Shown here piece after piece: positions 1-12,395 of a DNA stretch of 64,000 bases. Source of the DNA: Microdochium bolleyi (taxonomy: Eukaryota; Ascomycota; Sordariomycetes; Xylariales; Microdochiaceae). The number at the start of each line of letters is the position of its first letter. Position 1 is the first letter of the stretch. The translations under genes and the position numbers were made by a program. The notes below the pieces were generated by a model. The model was given only the letters and a program-made list of their open reading frames with translations. It made no database searches and was not told the origin of the DNA. The stretch covers positions 992,001 through 1,056,000 of the forward strand of contig KQ964246.1 in NCBI GenBank assembly GCA_001566295.1, written 5' to 3'.

Positions 1-1765
1 CTTGGTGGCTACCGTCGCTGGCTTTGTTGCAGCCCTGTCGGGGATCCCCAGTGACCTCGCGATGCTCGAAAGCCCCGTAGATCCAAGCTTCACTAACAAC
101 GGCTGAACCATGTCGACAGTGGGCCACTGGTCGATTCCCGGCAACCTTGCGAGCACTTCGCACAGATCGTCGTTATCCTTGTCGTGCATGTCCGGTGACA
201 AGACTTTGACCGCTCTGAGCACCTGCTGCAGCATTCGCAAAGAGTATAGCGTGGCGTTGATCTGGGCCGTAAAATGGACAAGGCTCCAAGGGTACCTCTG
301 CAGCAAGCCTTTGGATCGCTTCGCTCGTTCGAGCAGCGAGACGCTTGCGGGGCTGTCATACTCGCCGGCCGCCCACTGCATCTCCAGCCAAATGGCGAAG
401 GAGAACCACAAGTCTTGCTTCAGCTCTGGATCTTGGCCAAGTGCGGCCAAGGTCGAGAATATCTCTGCTCGGCCCCCAGCGAATTGTGTTGCGTCCAAGA
501 TTTCGACCTCGCGTCCTCCCTGACTCCTGCCTGAGCTCAGAAGACGATATTCTACGACAGGCTGACTCTCGCAGGGAGATACGGTCTGTAAGTGACTGTA
601 CGCAAGAGCTCGTATCTTCGTGCTCATTGTCCACGAGCTCTTCCTGCATGTATCCTCTGTCAGGATGGGGAGAAACATGGATAGCCTGTGGTGCCCACGG
701 ACCATCCCGGAGGTGGGTGTTATGCTGGAGTTTCGAAGCAGCTGGCTCTGTACGACGAGTTCCGACACGCGCGGGTCGATGGTGAGAATCGCTTCAAGCA
801 CAGGATGATCAGGCGAGATGTGTGTTCTGGGCGAGTGCTCCTCCGTGAAAGCGGTATACTTGGGAGAATCGAACACGCAGACAGCAGCCTTCTTGGCGAA
901 TTTAATGGCTGTGCTTAGCGGTGCTTTCCTTTGGTCCATCTCAAAAGCTACTCTGAGGAGCCCCCCGTGATCTTCGATGCCTAGTTTTTGATTCACCATC
1001 TGGTAGTTGAACTTGAGCGCCTGCAGACTCGATTCTCCATCCCTCCGACTCTCAGCGAGGTCAGAGAAGAAGCAGACAAAGCCATTCACTCCCAAGTCTT
1101 GGACCAGGAGATCAGAGTCGCTCGTAATAACGGTGCCGCCGTTCTCTTTGATATCTGCAATGCAGAAATCGTCTGCCTCTCCGGGTACGAGCTGGATCAA
1201 CGAGCCCCAACAGTCGTGCCGTCTCAATGCATCGATAACAGCAGGGACGAGGAAGGCTGGATGGGGAAGCAACTCGTTCGGGTTGTGGCCCGTGACTCTT
1301 GTGATGGAGATATCCGGAACAATTGATTTGAAGACATCACTGGGAGGAACTAACATCCCTTGGACCTCTTGTGAAGCCAGCCGTCTGAGTTTCTCGGTCT
1401 GGCTGTTAAGTCTTTGTATTCTGACATCCCACTTGCTCGACGGGAGGAAGCCGTCAAAGTAGATCTTCCGCCTAGAGAGGCGGTCAGTCTCCTGCCTCTT
1501 CTAAACGCAGTGTAACCTCAATTGGCGATTTGACTCACACTGTGATGTCGTGAGTCTTGAGCTTGTCAAGCCACGCGATTGTGATCTCGCCCAGTTCGGC
1601 GTATGAAGGTTGGCAGAAGTATGTTTTGCCTCGCGGGCCGAGAAGGAGGCACCCGCTTAGTATCTTGTGCACCAAGGCAGGGCCGTCGATCACGACATCA
1701 TTGTGATCTAGAGCAGCCGGAGTGCCGAATGGTCTCACAGCATCCGTCAACCCTCTGATCCCCAT
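1..1765 (-). CDS. Asteroid-like protein with XPG/FEN1-type nuclease fold (3' end outside window)
   Basis: The protein starts MGIRGL, the typical N-terminus of XPG/asteroid proteins. Exon 1 is 1765-1539, a 67-bp intron (gtgagt..ctctag) occupies 1538-1472, and exon 2 (1471 down to 1) stays open to the window edge, giving 566 residues without a stop. After the XPG-N-like part, an XPG-I-like segment near 1110-1200 reads GEADDFCIADIKENGGTVI followed by TSDSDLLVQDLG, the acidic metal-binding core of this fold. Asteroid-family proteins are predicted structure-specific nucleases of poorly known cellular role in fungi. An in-frame ATG lies upstream at 1867, but the MGIRGL start is preferred because family members begin there. 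It is divergent from the PRPP synthetase gene, 896 bp away. The family call is fairly sure; activity is not shown. Confidence 0.82.
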
Positions 1766-2661
1766 CGTCGTTTTATGTTTCAGGTGGAGTGGTTTTGAAG
1801 GTGTCAAATTGAATAAATCAGGAGTATGGAGAATTTTTGACTGCCATGGTCGCTGTCTATTCTTCAAGATGTCGCAAGTGAATGCAGCGTAACGATGGTG
1901 ATTCTGACGTGTTGTTCAGTCCTGAATCGTTCTTGGAGGTTGGCATGGCTGAATTAATCGTTTGTCAGTATTTGAGTGATTTGGGACAGTAATGGATTCC
2001 AGAGTGTCCGAATTGAGGCGAAGAAAACCAGACTGTCAGCCCTGATACCAACAAGAGGGACAGCCTGCCGCTACGCTTCCCCACGGAGAGTTCATGACCC
2101 GATAACGGAGAAGGATGAAGCATCACATGTTACATGACTTGCCGGTTTCTATAGCTTCCATTTATGAAGAAGCAGTAGCGTGGTTTGAGAGGTAGGAGGC
2201 CAAGATAGAGGTCATCTATGGCCAGCTTCTCCTGTATCATATCCTTTAGACGAACAGGATCCCCTATGCTGTATGATGAGTCGTGAGGGGATTGTCGTTC
2301 AAGTTGCTCCCGTGCTATCGTGGTGAGGCCGCGGCCAGGGGTTTGATTGCGGGCGATAACGGGCCGTCTTGCAGAGATTCCGGGGCTCGTGGGGTTGCAG
2401 CTTTCCACGTCTTTCTGCTTCAGTTCTGGCCGACCCACCGAGGCCTGAAAACTTCAACCTTGCCCTTGCTCTTTCCTGAGCACCCACCACCTCGACAGCT
2501 TCGCGTTTTTCCAGCCTCCTCTTCCTCTGCGCCCTGACAACAATTCTTCTGGCGTCTTTGTTCCCTCGTTCTCTTTCCTCCTACACCTCTCCTCCCCCTC
2601 TCTCCCCTCCCGCTCGCGCGCGAGGCCGAGCCGCAGGTCCCAGGACCACCCGTCAACCGCC
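1766..2661. promoter_or_regulatory. Divergent intergenic region with CT-rich tract
   Basis: This is shared upstream DNA between the asteroid-like gene and the PRPP synthetase gene. About 2560-2611 is strongly pyrimidine-rich on the + strand, ending some 50 bp before the PRPP synthetase ATG. Such CT-rich blocks are common near transcription starts in filamentous fungi. No open frame here resembles a protein. Confidence 0.5.
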
Positions 2662-4354
2662 ATGAGAGGCACGCTCGTCTTCTCGGGCTCGTCCTGCCCG
2701 GGCCTCACGGCCAAGATCTGCTCGAACCTGGGCATGAACCCGGCCGAGGCAGACCTGTCTCAATTCTCCAATGTACGTCAACCTGAGGACGGCGCTGCCA
2801 GCAGCTGCTGCTTGTCTGCGCAGCGTGTCGCCGATTGAGCACAGGCAATCTGACCGCTGTCACAGGGCGAGACGAGCGTCCGCATCCTGACCAGCGTGCG
2901 AGAGAAAGATGTCTTCGTGGTGCAATCGGGCAGCCCAACCATCAATGACACCATCATGGAGCTCCTTATCATGATTTCAGCCTGCAAGGGCGGTTCGGCG
3001 AACAAGGTCACTGGTAAGCCCAATTCTCTTTCCACACTCCAAGTGTCTCCTTACAGCATGCTGATCCAATTGGCTCCGTACAGCTGTACTACCGTACTAC
3101 CCGTACAGCCGACAGTCAAAGAAGAAGTCACATCGTGGTGCGATCACTGCGCGCATGCTTGCAAACCTGCTGCACGTCGCCGGCGTCAAACACGTTATCA
3201 CAGTGGACCTCCACGCATCCCAGATGCAAGGATTTTTCAAATGCCCCGTCGACAACCTCCATGCCGAACCGCTCCTCGCCCGTTGGATCAGGCTCAACAT
3301 CCCCAACTGGAGAGAGGCTGTCGTCGTGTCTAAGAATCCTGGCGGCACGAAGCGAGCAACGTCTCTGGCTGACGCCTTGAAGATCAATTTCGGCATCGTC
3401 ACCACGGACAGGAAACGTGCGAAGCCCAACATGTCCGCCAGCATGATCATGAACCACCTTGACGGCTGGGACAACCCGCAAGCGTACCTGAACCGGTTGT
3501 CTCGCGCTCCAACGGAGCGGGCGCTCACTGAGGAGAGGAGGGAGGCAACACCCTCCCCTCCGAATGATGATTCGACTACAACACTTCCACACCGTGTGCG
3601 AGCGGACTCGACGGGATCGCCAACAAGGGCCAACGGCCCAACACTGCGTACACATACGCTTCAAAGAGAAAATCAGAGCTCAGCAGCCTCTTCGAACGGG
3701 GATCGCGATCATGGCGATGAAGATATCGCCGAAGAGGATGATCAGTATACAGACATTCGTGCCCAAGAGGTCACACACGGACGTTTGGTACAAGGTCACG
3801 TAGTCGCAGATGACGACGTGGACTCTGAAGTGGCAGCCGAGGAGAGTATTCCTTCGCAACCATACGAAGAAGATCCTATGGCCATGTCCCATGCGTCATC
3901 CTTCTTCGCACCTGAACCACATGCTCTGGGTGGTTCAGGCGACGCGGAAGCCTCGTCTGACGACGACGAGCAGAAGCTGCAGGATCCCAAGATCGAACAC
4001 ATGATCACCCTGGTTGGGAACGTCAAGAACCGCCCTGTCGTGATTGTCGATGACATGATCGACAAGGCTGGCTCGTGGATCGCTGCAGCTGAGACCGTGG
4101 TCAAGCGCGGCAAGGCCCGCAAGGTCTACTGCATGGCCACCCATGGCGTCTTTGGAGCCGATTGTCTGGAACAGCTTCAAGCCTGTGATTGCATCGACCA
4201 GATCATTGTAACCAACAGCTTCCCCATTTCGGAAGCAAAGGCCAAGAAGGCGAGCAAGCTGATGATTCTGGATCTGTCCTATCTCCTATCTGAAGCTATC
4301 CGCCGGAACCACTATGGCGAGTCTATCTCGCCACTGTTCCAGCACGCCGAGTAA
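2662..4354 (+). CDS. PRS: Ribose-phosphate pyrophosphokinase (PRPP synthetase) subunit with long internal insertion
   Basis: The enzyme family makes PRPP from ribose 5-phosphate and ATP for purine, pyrimidine, His and Trp synthesis. Three exons (2662-2772, 2866-3013, 3084-4354) give 509 residues. The N-terminus MRGTLVFSGSSCPGL, the loop AVLPYYPYSRQSKK across the second junction, VITVDLHASQMQGFF and the PRPP-binding segment VVIVDDMIDKAGSW (about residue 405) are diagnostic. Roughly residues 205-385 form an acidic, Ser-rich low-complexity insertion between the two catalytic halves. Extra regions of this kind are known in yeast Prs1 and Prs5, which work as subunits of hetero-oligomers and are linked to cell integrity. 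The length is close to Prs5 (about 500) rather than the minimal enzyme (about 320). The PRPP loop has KAGSW where the minimal enzymes have TGGT, so it may be a regulatory subunit (inference). Confidence 0.93.
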
Positions 4355-5119
4355 CAGCACTGTTCTTGGAAAGCATCTGCCAGGGCATGCACATTACTGT
4401 ATGAGTTATGAGGTGAGAGTGACTTATCTGCAAGGCGTTTCAGGGTGGCCAGGACCGGCCCGGGCTTCAGCATCAACTCCGTTCACGGGGAGAACATTTC
4501 TGCATTTCGAGGTAGATCAAGGAAGTCCGATTGCACAATCAGCAAGAGACGCCTTTTGAGGTATGTTTTTGGTATTGACCACTGTATGCAGCCAGTTTGC
4601 TGTGCTGTACCATGCAACCATGCTATATTCACTTGTGCATGTATGCTTGCCATTCTCCCATCTACACAAAAACAAACCCCCAACGGTTGCTGTCTTCGGA
4701 CAGCCAGGGCTGAGGTCTCTCTAGGACAAGCTTCTGAACGGAACGTTGGTAGAGCAAAAGCAATCCTCTTTTGGATTCATTCCGATAGTAGAAGGCCAGT
4801 GACTCAAGCGAGATCTCGTGTCTCGCTACGCCCTCACGGGCGATGGGTCAATGGCAAGAGATACCTTTGGACATTTCATCATTCTCCGCGAATTTAGTCC
4901 CGCAACTCCATGTCCAAGCGATGCTTGAAAGCAATTAATTTCTCATCATCATCTCTGCCTTTCGCTCCCAAATCTTCCAATCTGTGCGTACTGCGAACGT
5001 GATGCCGTGTTATCCAGCCTGACACTGCGACCGTATGCGATGCATCTCGGTCTAAATGGTCCAAACCTGTGTCCCTGATGTTCCCACCATCCGTCCGCTA
5101 CTCCTCTTCGTGGCACCGT
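4355..5119. other. Convergent intergenic region
   Basis: This holds the 3' ends of the PRPP synthetase gene (+) and the OTU gene (-). Short open frames here have no protein-like composition. I see no repeat or RNA gene. Confidence 0.5.
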
Positions 5120-8100
5120 TCACTTGGCCTTCATATAGTGGCGCAGCTTGTGTGCAGGGCAACCGTGAAGTCGAGGGACAGGAGGCAGCACCTCCTTTGT
5201 GAAGTCGACGCGCCAAGGGTGCTGCCATGCCTTCTTCTTCGTATGCGCCTTGGGGGCGAAGACAAAGTCGGCAGTGCTCTCCACCGTCGGGCGCGGGTAG
5301 CGGAATTCCCACGGCATGAAGTCGTTCGGAAACATTGGGTTGTAGTGACAGCCGCCGCTGAAGAGCATGAAGATGTGACGAGTGTTGTAGGCTCCGCGAA
5401 TGCCCACCTCAGTCACCGCTGCGTTGTCATTGCTCAGAGAAAAAGTGACAAGCATCACATTGTAAAGATCTGCCGTCACTTGCTGCATAGCTGCTGGCGT
5501 CCAGGTGTGAGGCATGTGCATAAGCTGATACAGGTTGGCTTGGAAGTCCGTCACGCCGGGACCGCTGGTGGTAAAAAACTTGCTGTTGAGGCTGTTCTTG
5601 TAGAGGCTGTGGCGTGAGTGCGCAGGAGTGTTGAGCACGTAATGCAGGTAGCCCAGGTGCTCGGCCTTCACGAGGTCGTAGTACTTGGTACTACCATGCA
5701 AAGACATGGATAACGCCCGCCAGTAACAGTCGCCATCAGGGATGGCGAAGTTATGCGGCACAACAAAGTCCACGGACTCGACCAAGGGGAACCCTCTCAT
5801 CAAGTTGAAGCCCTTTTCAAGATTCTGCGGGTTCTTGCAGCCTTGAGCCACGAAGCGGCGGAGGCTTTGTTCTTCGTCATGAACCTGGGGGCATCCCCAA
5901 CTCTTCTCCTTGAGTAAGTGGTCAATCTTGGGCTTAAACATCTCCAAGTGATTCGCGTTAAGGTCCTGAAGGTAATGCTCAAGATCGACATCGGCAGTGG
6001 GATCAGGTCGGGACAGCTGATAGCGCAGCAAGTCCTGCTCACGTTGCGATCCGGTTGTATCGGATGCGATCACGGTGGCAGACTTCCTTTTTGTCTTTAG
6101 AAGCTGCTTATTGCTAGGATTGCCGCCACCAACAGTAGAGAAAGAGCCTTTGCCCTTTGTCTCCGGTGATGAAGTAGAGGCGGCGCTCCTTGTAGACGAC
6201 GAGAGCGAGGCGCCTGTAGTGTCGGCACTGCTGGATCTGGTCGTGCTTGACGACACACCGCCCAGGCCACGGCTTTTGATCTCGATGATGGGTTTCTCGA
6301 TGATTTCGACCTGGCTTCCATCGTCCTCATCTTCAGTCCCATCAAGATCGATCACCATCGGGCCCCCAACTGTCTTGTTCAAGTCCTTGCTGCCGTGGTG
6401 CGCGCCATTCTGAGAGTCATGGCAGCGCATGCGGCCTTTCACCACGAGAACATGTTGATTGGCGACAAATGGTGTAAGGAGCCGAATCTGCTCGCGGTCT
6501 CGCTTGTAGTGGTCGAGCAGCGGGGGCAGCGTGATGGGATTCACCTCTTTCAGGCTGGACGTGGGAGGGGCCGCGTTGACCGTCTTGATGCCAACTGGTG
6601 ATGCTGCTGGGAGCTCCGATGACGAGTCGCCCAATATGTTGCGCCCGGGGTTGTCCGTGTCTACGTCGGTATTTGCTTGAGCTTCCCTCTCACGGGCACC
6701 CACATTGTCATACTCATATTCATCGTGTAGGCCTGACTCATCCTGCTCGTTGCGGTTTAGGTCAAATATGTTGAACGACATGTCTTCGGCCCCGAGTAAC
6801 CCAAGGAGATCCTCAGAACCAGTCTGGACTTGTTGGTGAAAGCCACTATGGCAAACATTGCTTGGGATTAGCATACGTCCTTCTTGACTCAGTTCCATCA
6901 TTCAACAATAGTTGGCTTTGTGAGCATAGAGCTTTCTTACCTTGAGGATAGCGGCATGTGATGCTGCAACTCGGCTATTGCATCTGGATGCAGCTGTCCA
7001 TCGTCTTGCTTGAGAGCCTGAAGGGTGGCCTTGAGCTCATCAATCCGGGCTGCGATATCGTTCTGCGCTTCCGCAAATGCACGGCCATCAGTATAGTATG
7101 ATTGCGCCACGTCGGTCATGACTGCATCTGGTGTGTCGCCAGTAGTGGCAACATCGTCGTCTTCGGGGCTGGCTTGCTGCTCGATGGTTTCCACCCTTTC
7201 TTCTTGAGTATCATCCAGGTTATTTTCGGGGCCGTAGTCACCTTCAAAGACATTCATGCTGCTAACGAAAATGACATCTCCGTGCCTCTCCTCGATCTCT
7301 GGCTCAGCAGAGCACGAGTTCTGTGAGTCGCCTCTGGCAATGTTGTTGTCTACCGCACTGTCCGGGAGATCCGAAATCCTCGTGGAGCTGCCGTGCGTGG
7401 AGAACATATGTCTGATGTCTCCCCGGGCCGTGGATGATGGCTGCGGTGTCGATGACTTTGCGTTCCTCCGTGGCTTCTCCGAGCCTCTTTTTCGTGACAA
7501 GGAGCGGGAGCTTTGGCAGCCGTAATCGCCACCGTCGTCGTTGTCTTCTTGGTCGCTCTCGACAAAGCAGCTTTTGGCAGAAGCAGTTTTGGATTTTCTG
7601 CGTGCGGGCTTGTTGCTTTCACTTGCGCAAGGGTGGTCATCGCCATCCTCGCTCTCGGGCTTTGAGCTCGCTATTCTGCTGCTCCTGCGTCGAGGTGGTT
7701 GTCTGAAGCCATTCCTGTACTCGGAGTGAGTGGCAGCCGATTCCGTGGTGCTTTGCTGCACGTCGGCGTGCACTGTGCCGAGCCTTTCGGTGTTGATGCC
7801 GTAAAGGGTCTGTGAGGAACCGGTAGGGTACTCCGTGTTGCTCGAAGCTTCTGCCTGTTGGGAGTTGTCAAGGCCATTATCGGTAGTCTCCTGAGCTGAG
7901 AAAGTTGCGACCGCGGAGGTGCCCACTAGCTCCGGTCGCTGCCAGTTCCCTTCCTCAAACATTGAGCCAAGGCTCAAGATCTCATCCTCCGTCGCGAGGG
8001 GCCATTCGATCTTGGTTTGCTGTCTTTCAGAGGCTGGCCCCTTCGGTAACTCTATCCCACCCTCAATAGATGGTTGTGGTTGATCATCCTCCCTGAAGCA

Positions 8101-8985
8101 CCGCATGACTTGGCTTGCACCCAAACCTATAGTCTCTTTGCGGTAATCCCAGGCTTGCGCGACGTCGCTATGATCATGCGCTGCATTTTGAGCAGCGGAC
8201 AGTGGCTCAACCAGTGTAGATGCCTCCAGTCCCTGCTTTTCAGTGGAAAGGACGACTCCAAAATTTTGCGGTTCGTTCGTCGCATCATAATCGCCGAATG
8301 TGTGTCTGGGGTCTTCTTCGGGGTAATTCTGCCCATCATTTGCTGCTTCCTGTGCTCTCTGGTTCGGCATTGGATTCAGATCAGGCATGTCAATGTCTGG
8401 TGGAGTGGTGAGCTCCATGGGAGCAACTGCTGTTGTTGCTGTTTGCGCACCCTGGACAGGCAGTGCCACCTGATCAACATTGGCTGTGTCACCCGTAGAC
8501 AGCAAGTAACTATCTTGACCAAAGACTCCCTGCAGCTTGTTGACTATATTCTCTTCGAGAATCGATCTCACGGTGCTCGTGAGCTCAGCTTCATCAGACT
8601 CTTCAGCCACAATCATCGCTGACGGGTGTGAGTGCTCGGGTGTTCCGAAATGCTCTCGAGATAGGATCTCAGTGTTGGCGGAATCTGGGTAAATGCTCTC
8701 GGGCATGCTCCATCCAGTGGAAGGCAGTGGTGTCTCCTGCTCTTTGTTGGCAAGTGGCACGCTCTCCAGTTTGGTCGTCTCTGTCGTCTCTGTGTCCAAG
8801 CTCAGCTCTGGTGACAGTTTCTGGCGCTTTGGTTCATGCTCCGTGTGCGGGATCGGACTTGGCGAAGACGACCGTTTACGCCCCGAGTGCTGGCTGTCGC
8901 CAGGCGTAGGGTACGAGCTGGACGACTCCATGCTGCTCCGTTCCTCGGAATCTCGGCGCCCCATGAACCGTCGAATGCGCTCCAT
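5120..8985 (-). CDS. Large protein with C-terminal OTU-like cysteine protease domain
   Basis: Two exons (8985-6941 and 6845-5120) joined by a 95-bp intron (gtaaga..ccatag) give 1256 residues; the junction reads HMPLSS|SGFHQQ. The first about 1000 residues are polar, Ser/Glu/Gln-rich and probably disordered, with basic clusters (RRRSSRIASSKPE, KRGSEKPRRNAK) suggesting nuclear location. The C-terminal part carries the OTU signature: PDGDCYWRALS with Asp1052 and Cys1055, and a distal GGCHYNP with His1182. OTU proteases are deubiquitinases, so this is probably a deubiquitinase; the exact class and substrate cannot be told. A conserved tail follows the His (WEFRYPRP..TADFVF). Each half alone looks like a separate gene, but the splice keeps frame and the acceptor lies just inside the second frame. 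The protein is large for the family. Confidence 0.8.
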
Positions 8986-10269
8986 GTGTGCCGGGCGATG
9001 GCTCTTTCGTGTGCTTTCTTGAGCTTAGAGCCTGTGGTATTTCAATGGTTTCGTGATGCGGAACGTTACTGAAGCCACTTGGAGCACGGGACGCTGTTGT
9101 TTTGGGGCGCTCGGTACCGGAGACAGCTGGACAGCGACAGCCTGGCTGTGTTTGTGTATCGGGGTTGCTCAGTATGGCGATGGGTGAGATTCCTGAAGCG
9201 AGTGGAGATCAGACAGAAATTATCCTCTGGTCTCAGCCCAGAAGTCGTGTGAGACGACGTGTCGAGGTGGTGAGGTCGTCGTGAAGTGGAAATATGTTGC
9301 GGCTTGATGTAATGACGGAGTTTTGTGGCGGAAGGTCTCTCTTAGTCGGGCGACCGCAATTTCTTAGACGAGGAAGCCTCCCGAGGAAAGTTGCTGGCCC
9401 GCCTGCTGTCAGACCTCCGGAGCTGGCTTTTGCTGTCGAAGTGTCTGAAAGTCGTGGTTTGCAGTTGCGATGATCGGAATGGTCTTAAAGAAGGCGGGAA
9501 TGTCCGGAAACCCTCTTGAGTTCGTGAAAGAGATCAAGAAGAAGGCTTTGCTCTGAAACGGCGGACGAAGAGGCGCGTATGTTAATAAGAGTGAGTCGCC
9601 ACAGTGAGCGGCTTCTTGATGAATTGGAAGGGACTTCAGAGCCCTCCGGAAGAACTATTCTCACCGCAAAGTAGCTCAAGTGAGTGGTGGTAATGAGTTG
9701 CTCGGCAACAATGAAGCGACCGGCTACAGCGAGTCTGTATCTCGAGCAACTATTCACAAGTGACTGGATCAACGAAGAAATAGAGGCAGAGGTTTTATCC
9801 GACCCTCTGCATCTTGTCTCTTGCCTTTGTGGTTAACAAGTTGCAGAAGGTAGGAATGAATGCATGGAAGGCTTGCACTGATCAATGCTGTTCTCTGCGT
9901 GTCCCTCTGTATCGACAAACACTCACCTACCCGAAAGCAAGGCTTGAGACAATGGGCAATGTCACTTGCCACTGAAATGTGTGCGCACGGGTTCTTTTGT
10001 CTTTCAGTGTTTGCAGGTTGAGATAGAGGAAGTCGTTTGCTTCCAATACTTGTGACTGTTACATGGCTTGCTTCTATTCAAAGACAGCCCGTCACTCGAG
10101 CCTTTCAGTCACGTAGAGGATAGTGTCAGAGCTTTGTCAATGCGGCTCATTATGGTTGGCAACTTGGAACAATTGACCGAACATCAAAACGCTTTCTTTC
10201 CTTCGGAAGTCTTTTCCAGACCTTAATTTCAGTGGCCTTAGTTCATATCCAAAACATGCGACACCGCAT
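8986..10269. other. Intergenic region, upstream of OTU gene and downstream of cupredoxin gene
   Basis: About 1.3 kb, presumably the OTU gene promoter and leader plus the cupredoxin gene 3' end. Open frames up to 95 codons are present but show no recognisable protein features. Confidence 0.5.
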
Positions 10270-12395
10270 CTAAGAACTCCAAGGAGAAGTCCACTGCTCC
10301 GTAGTCCACACCATCCGGATCCCGCTGGCCGCCACAGTCTCGATATCCCGAGCAGGGAGGTCCTTCTTCGTGGTCAGCACAGCCCACACCCAGCCCGTGA
10401 GCTCCGGCGGCACGCCGACGACACCGCCCTCGCCCACAAGAGTGTACTTGACATCCCCCCAGGGCCCCATCCACGCGAGCCAGCGCTCGCCCTGCACCCC
10501 TTGCGGCAGCTTGACGGTCACACTGACTAGCCTGCCCGCGGCGCGCTTCTCGCCGGTGATCTCGAGCTCCGGCTGCAGCGTGCCGAAGGCGGGGGACTCG
10601 GAGCAGGACCCGTCGACGACGTACTTGCTCGCTATGTGCGGCCACGCGAGCTGGAACGGGATCAGCGCCTCGCGCGGCGAGGGGCTGGCGATGTGGCCCT
10701 GCATCATGCTGACCACGGCCGCCATGCGGGACTGCGCGCCGGCGGCGGTCGACAGCGGCGTGACCATCCACTCGTCGCCCGCCGTCGACTTGGCCGCGAG
10801 GCCGATGATGTCGTGCGTCGTGCCGATGGCGAGGGACAGCGCCTCGGCGACGGTCTGCAGCCACTCCTCGAGCGAGTCCGCGTGCAGCTCGTACTTGCAC
10901 GGCTTGATCAGGTCGCGCTTGAAGTGCTGCAGCGCGTCCGTGTAGGTGCGCAGCTGCACGACCGACTGAGCGGCCAGGGAGCCGAGGGTTTGCACGATGG
11001 AGTCCGGGTACGCGCCCTTCCAGGTGCCCATGCTCAGCCGGGCAAAACCCTCGGTGAGCAGGGTGGAGATGAAGTTGCCCTGGAAGAGCAGGACCTGGAG
11101 GTAGTCTACGCCGTCCTGCGTGATGCTGTCGGACCACTCGTAGTCCTTGGGCGAGGCGCCGCCCGCCATGCCGGCAAGGTATGGGTCAAGCACGGCGCCG
11201 AGGCCGGGGACCTCGGCTATCCAGTCCTGAACCAGAGTGGCCAGGTCGAGGACGTTGCCCGAGATGTGTGGAATCAGGACGCCGTCAACCTTGAGGGCGC
11301 CGCCCAGGGGCAGGTTGGCTGGGATCGAGCTGGACGGGGCGCTGGCCGCGAGGTGCTTGAAGGCGTCGAACGTGTTGCTACCCTCGGCGGGGGCATTGAT
11401 GGCGCCGATCATGCCCGCCTGGCAGTGCGTCGAGGCCGTCTGGGCGCAGTAGAACCATATGGGCTTGCTATCCTTGACGGTTACCTCGAATGTGACACCA
11501 GAGTCCTTTTCCTCGGTCGGGAAGAACGGCGCTGCGAAGCCGCCATCGAGGGGCTGGCACGGCTTGTCAAAGGATGACTGGACGATGGAGTGGTTCTGGA
11601 GGGGGCCAACGCGTTAGAGGTTTGATTTGCAAGACAATGAGTGTCAATATGGTACTTGCCTTGGGGTTGTAGTTGAACTCGACAACAGTGCCGACGAGCT
11701 CCTTGACATTGTTTGGGTTGAAGACAAGTTTCCCGTCAAACCCGACATCAACGTGCAACTTGCGCAGTCCGCCGCTCGATAGAGTGCCAACGGCCGGTGT
11801 GCTCGGCGGTGCAGAGACAGCCTTTTCCTTGTAGGCCTGGAGCGTGTTGCCCTGGGTCGGTCTGAAGTACAAATTAGCACGAGGGTTGTAGGATGGCGTG
11901 GACTGTCATGATGTCCTAGACCACTCACGCATTGATGGCATGGACCATCCCAGATTGGCAGTGGTTGCCGTTCTGTTGTGGGCAGTAGAACCACAGAGGC
12001 TTCGTGTCGGTGATGGTTATGGTGAAGTCTGTGGCCGCAGCCACATCTTGCGACTCGTTGGGTGTGAAGCCGGAGAAGATGCCGTGCTCCTGCAGCTGAC
12101 ATGGGTGCTCGAAGGAGGACTGCGCAACGGCATGATTCTGGATTCAGGAGGGAGCAGGTCAGCATTGTACCAAGTATCTCCCGTACCCAACGAGTTACAC
12201 AAGCTATGGTCGGTGCTGCTGTGTACTCACCCTCGCGAAGAACTTGTATGTGACGGTGTCGCCAATCTTGGCCGTGACCTCTTCCGGCACGAACTTAAGC
12301 TGGCCACCTTTGCCAACGGTGACTTCGAAGTGTGCGGCAGACACCATCGAGGCAGCCAGCCCCACAGTGGCGGCTGCAACCTTTAGAAAGGTCAT
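10270..12395 (-). CDS. Secreted protein with tandem cupredoxin domains and helical C-terminal domain
   Basis: Four exons (12395-12231, 12137-11929, 11861-11660, 11595-10270) give 633 residues. Residues 1-20 are a signal peptide (MTFLKVAAATVGLAASMVSA). Two cupredoxin-like domains follow, each with a full type-1 copper ligand set: His57, Cys107, His114, Met119 (NHAVAQSSF..WFYC..NHCQSGM) and His194, Cys242, His249, Met254 (NHSIVQSSF..WFYC..THCQAGM). Residues about 265-633 form a third, mostly helical region that may be ferritin-like (YLQVLLFQGNFISTLLTEGF), but I am not certain. Fungal extracellular cupredoxins are common in secretomes; electron transfer or copper handling is likely, substrate unknown. 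Intron 3 uses a GC donor (AAG|gcaagt), the only way I found to keep the second ligand His in frame. Introns 1 and 3 lie at the same place in both repeats. Confidence 0.85.

Noticed and set aside
10238..11577. Long open frames in other frames (299 codons on -, 313 codons on +) over the cupredoxin gene
   Set aside because: They are Arg/Gly/Ala-rich shadows of the GC-rich real exon and contain no domain.
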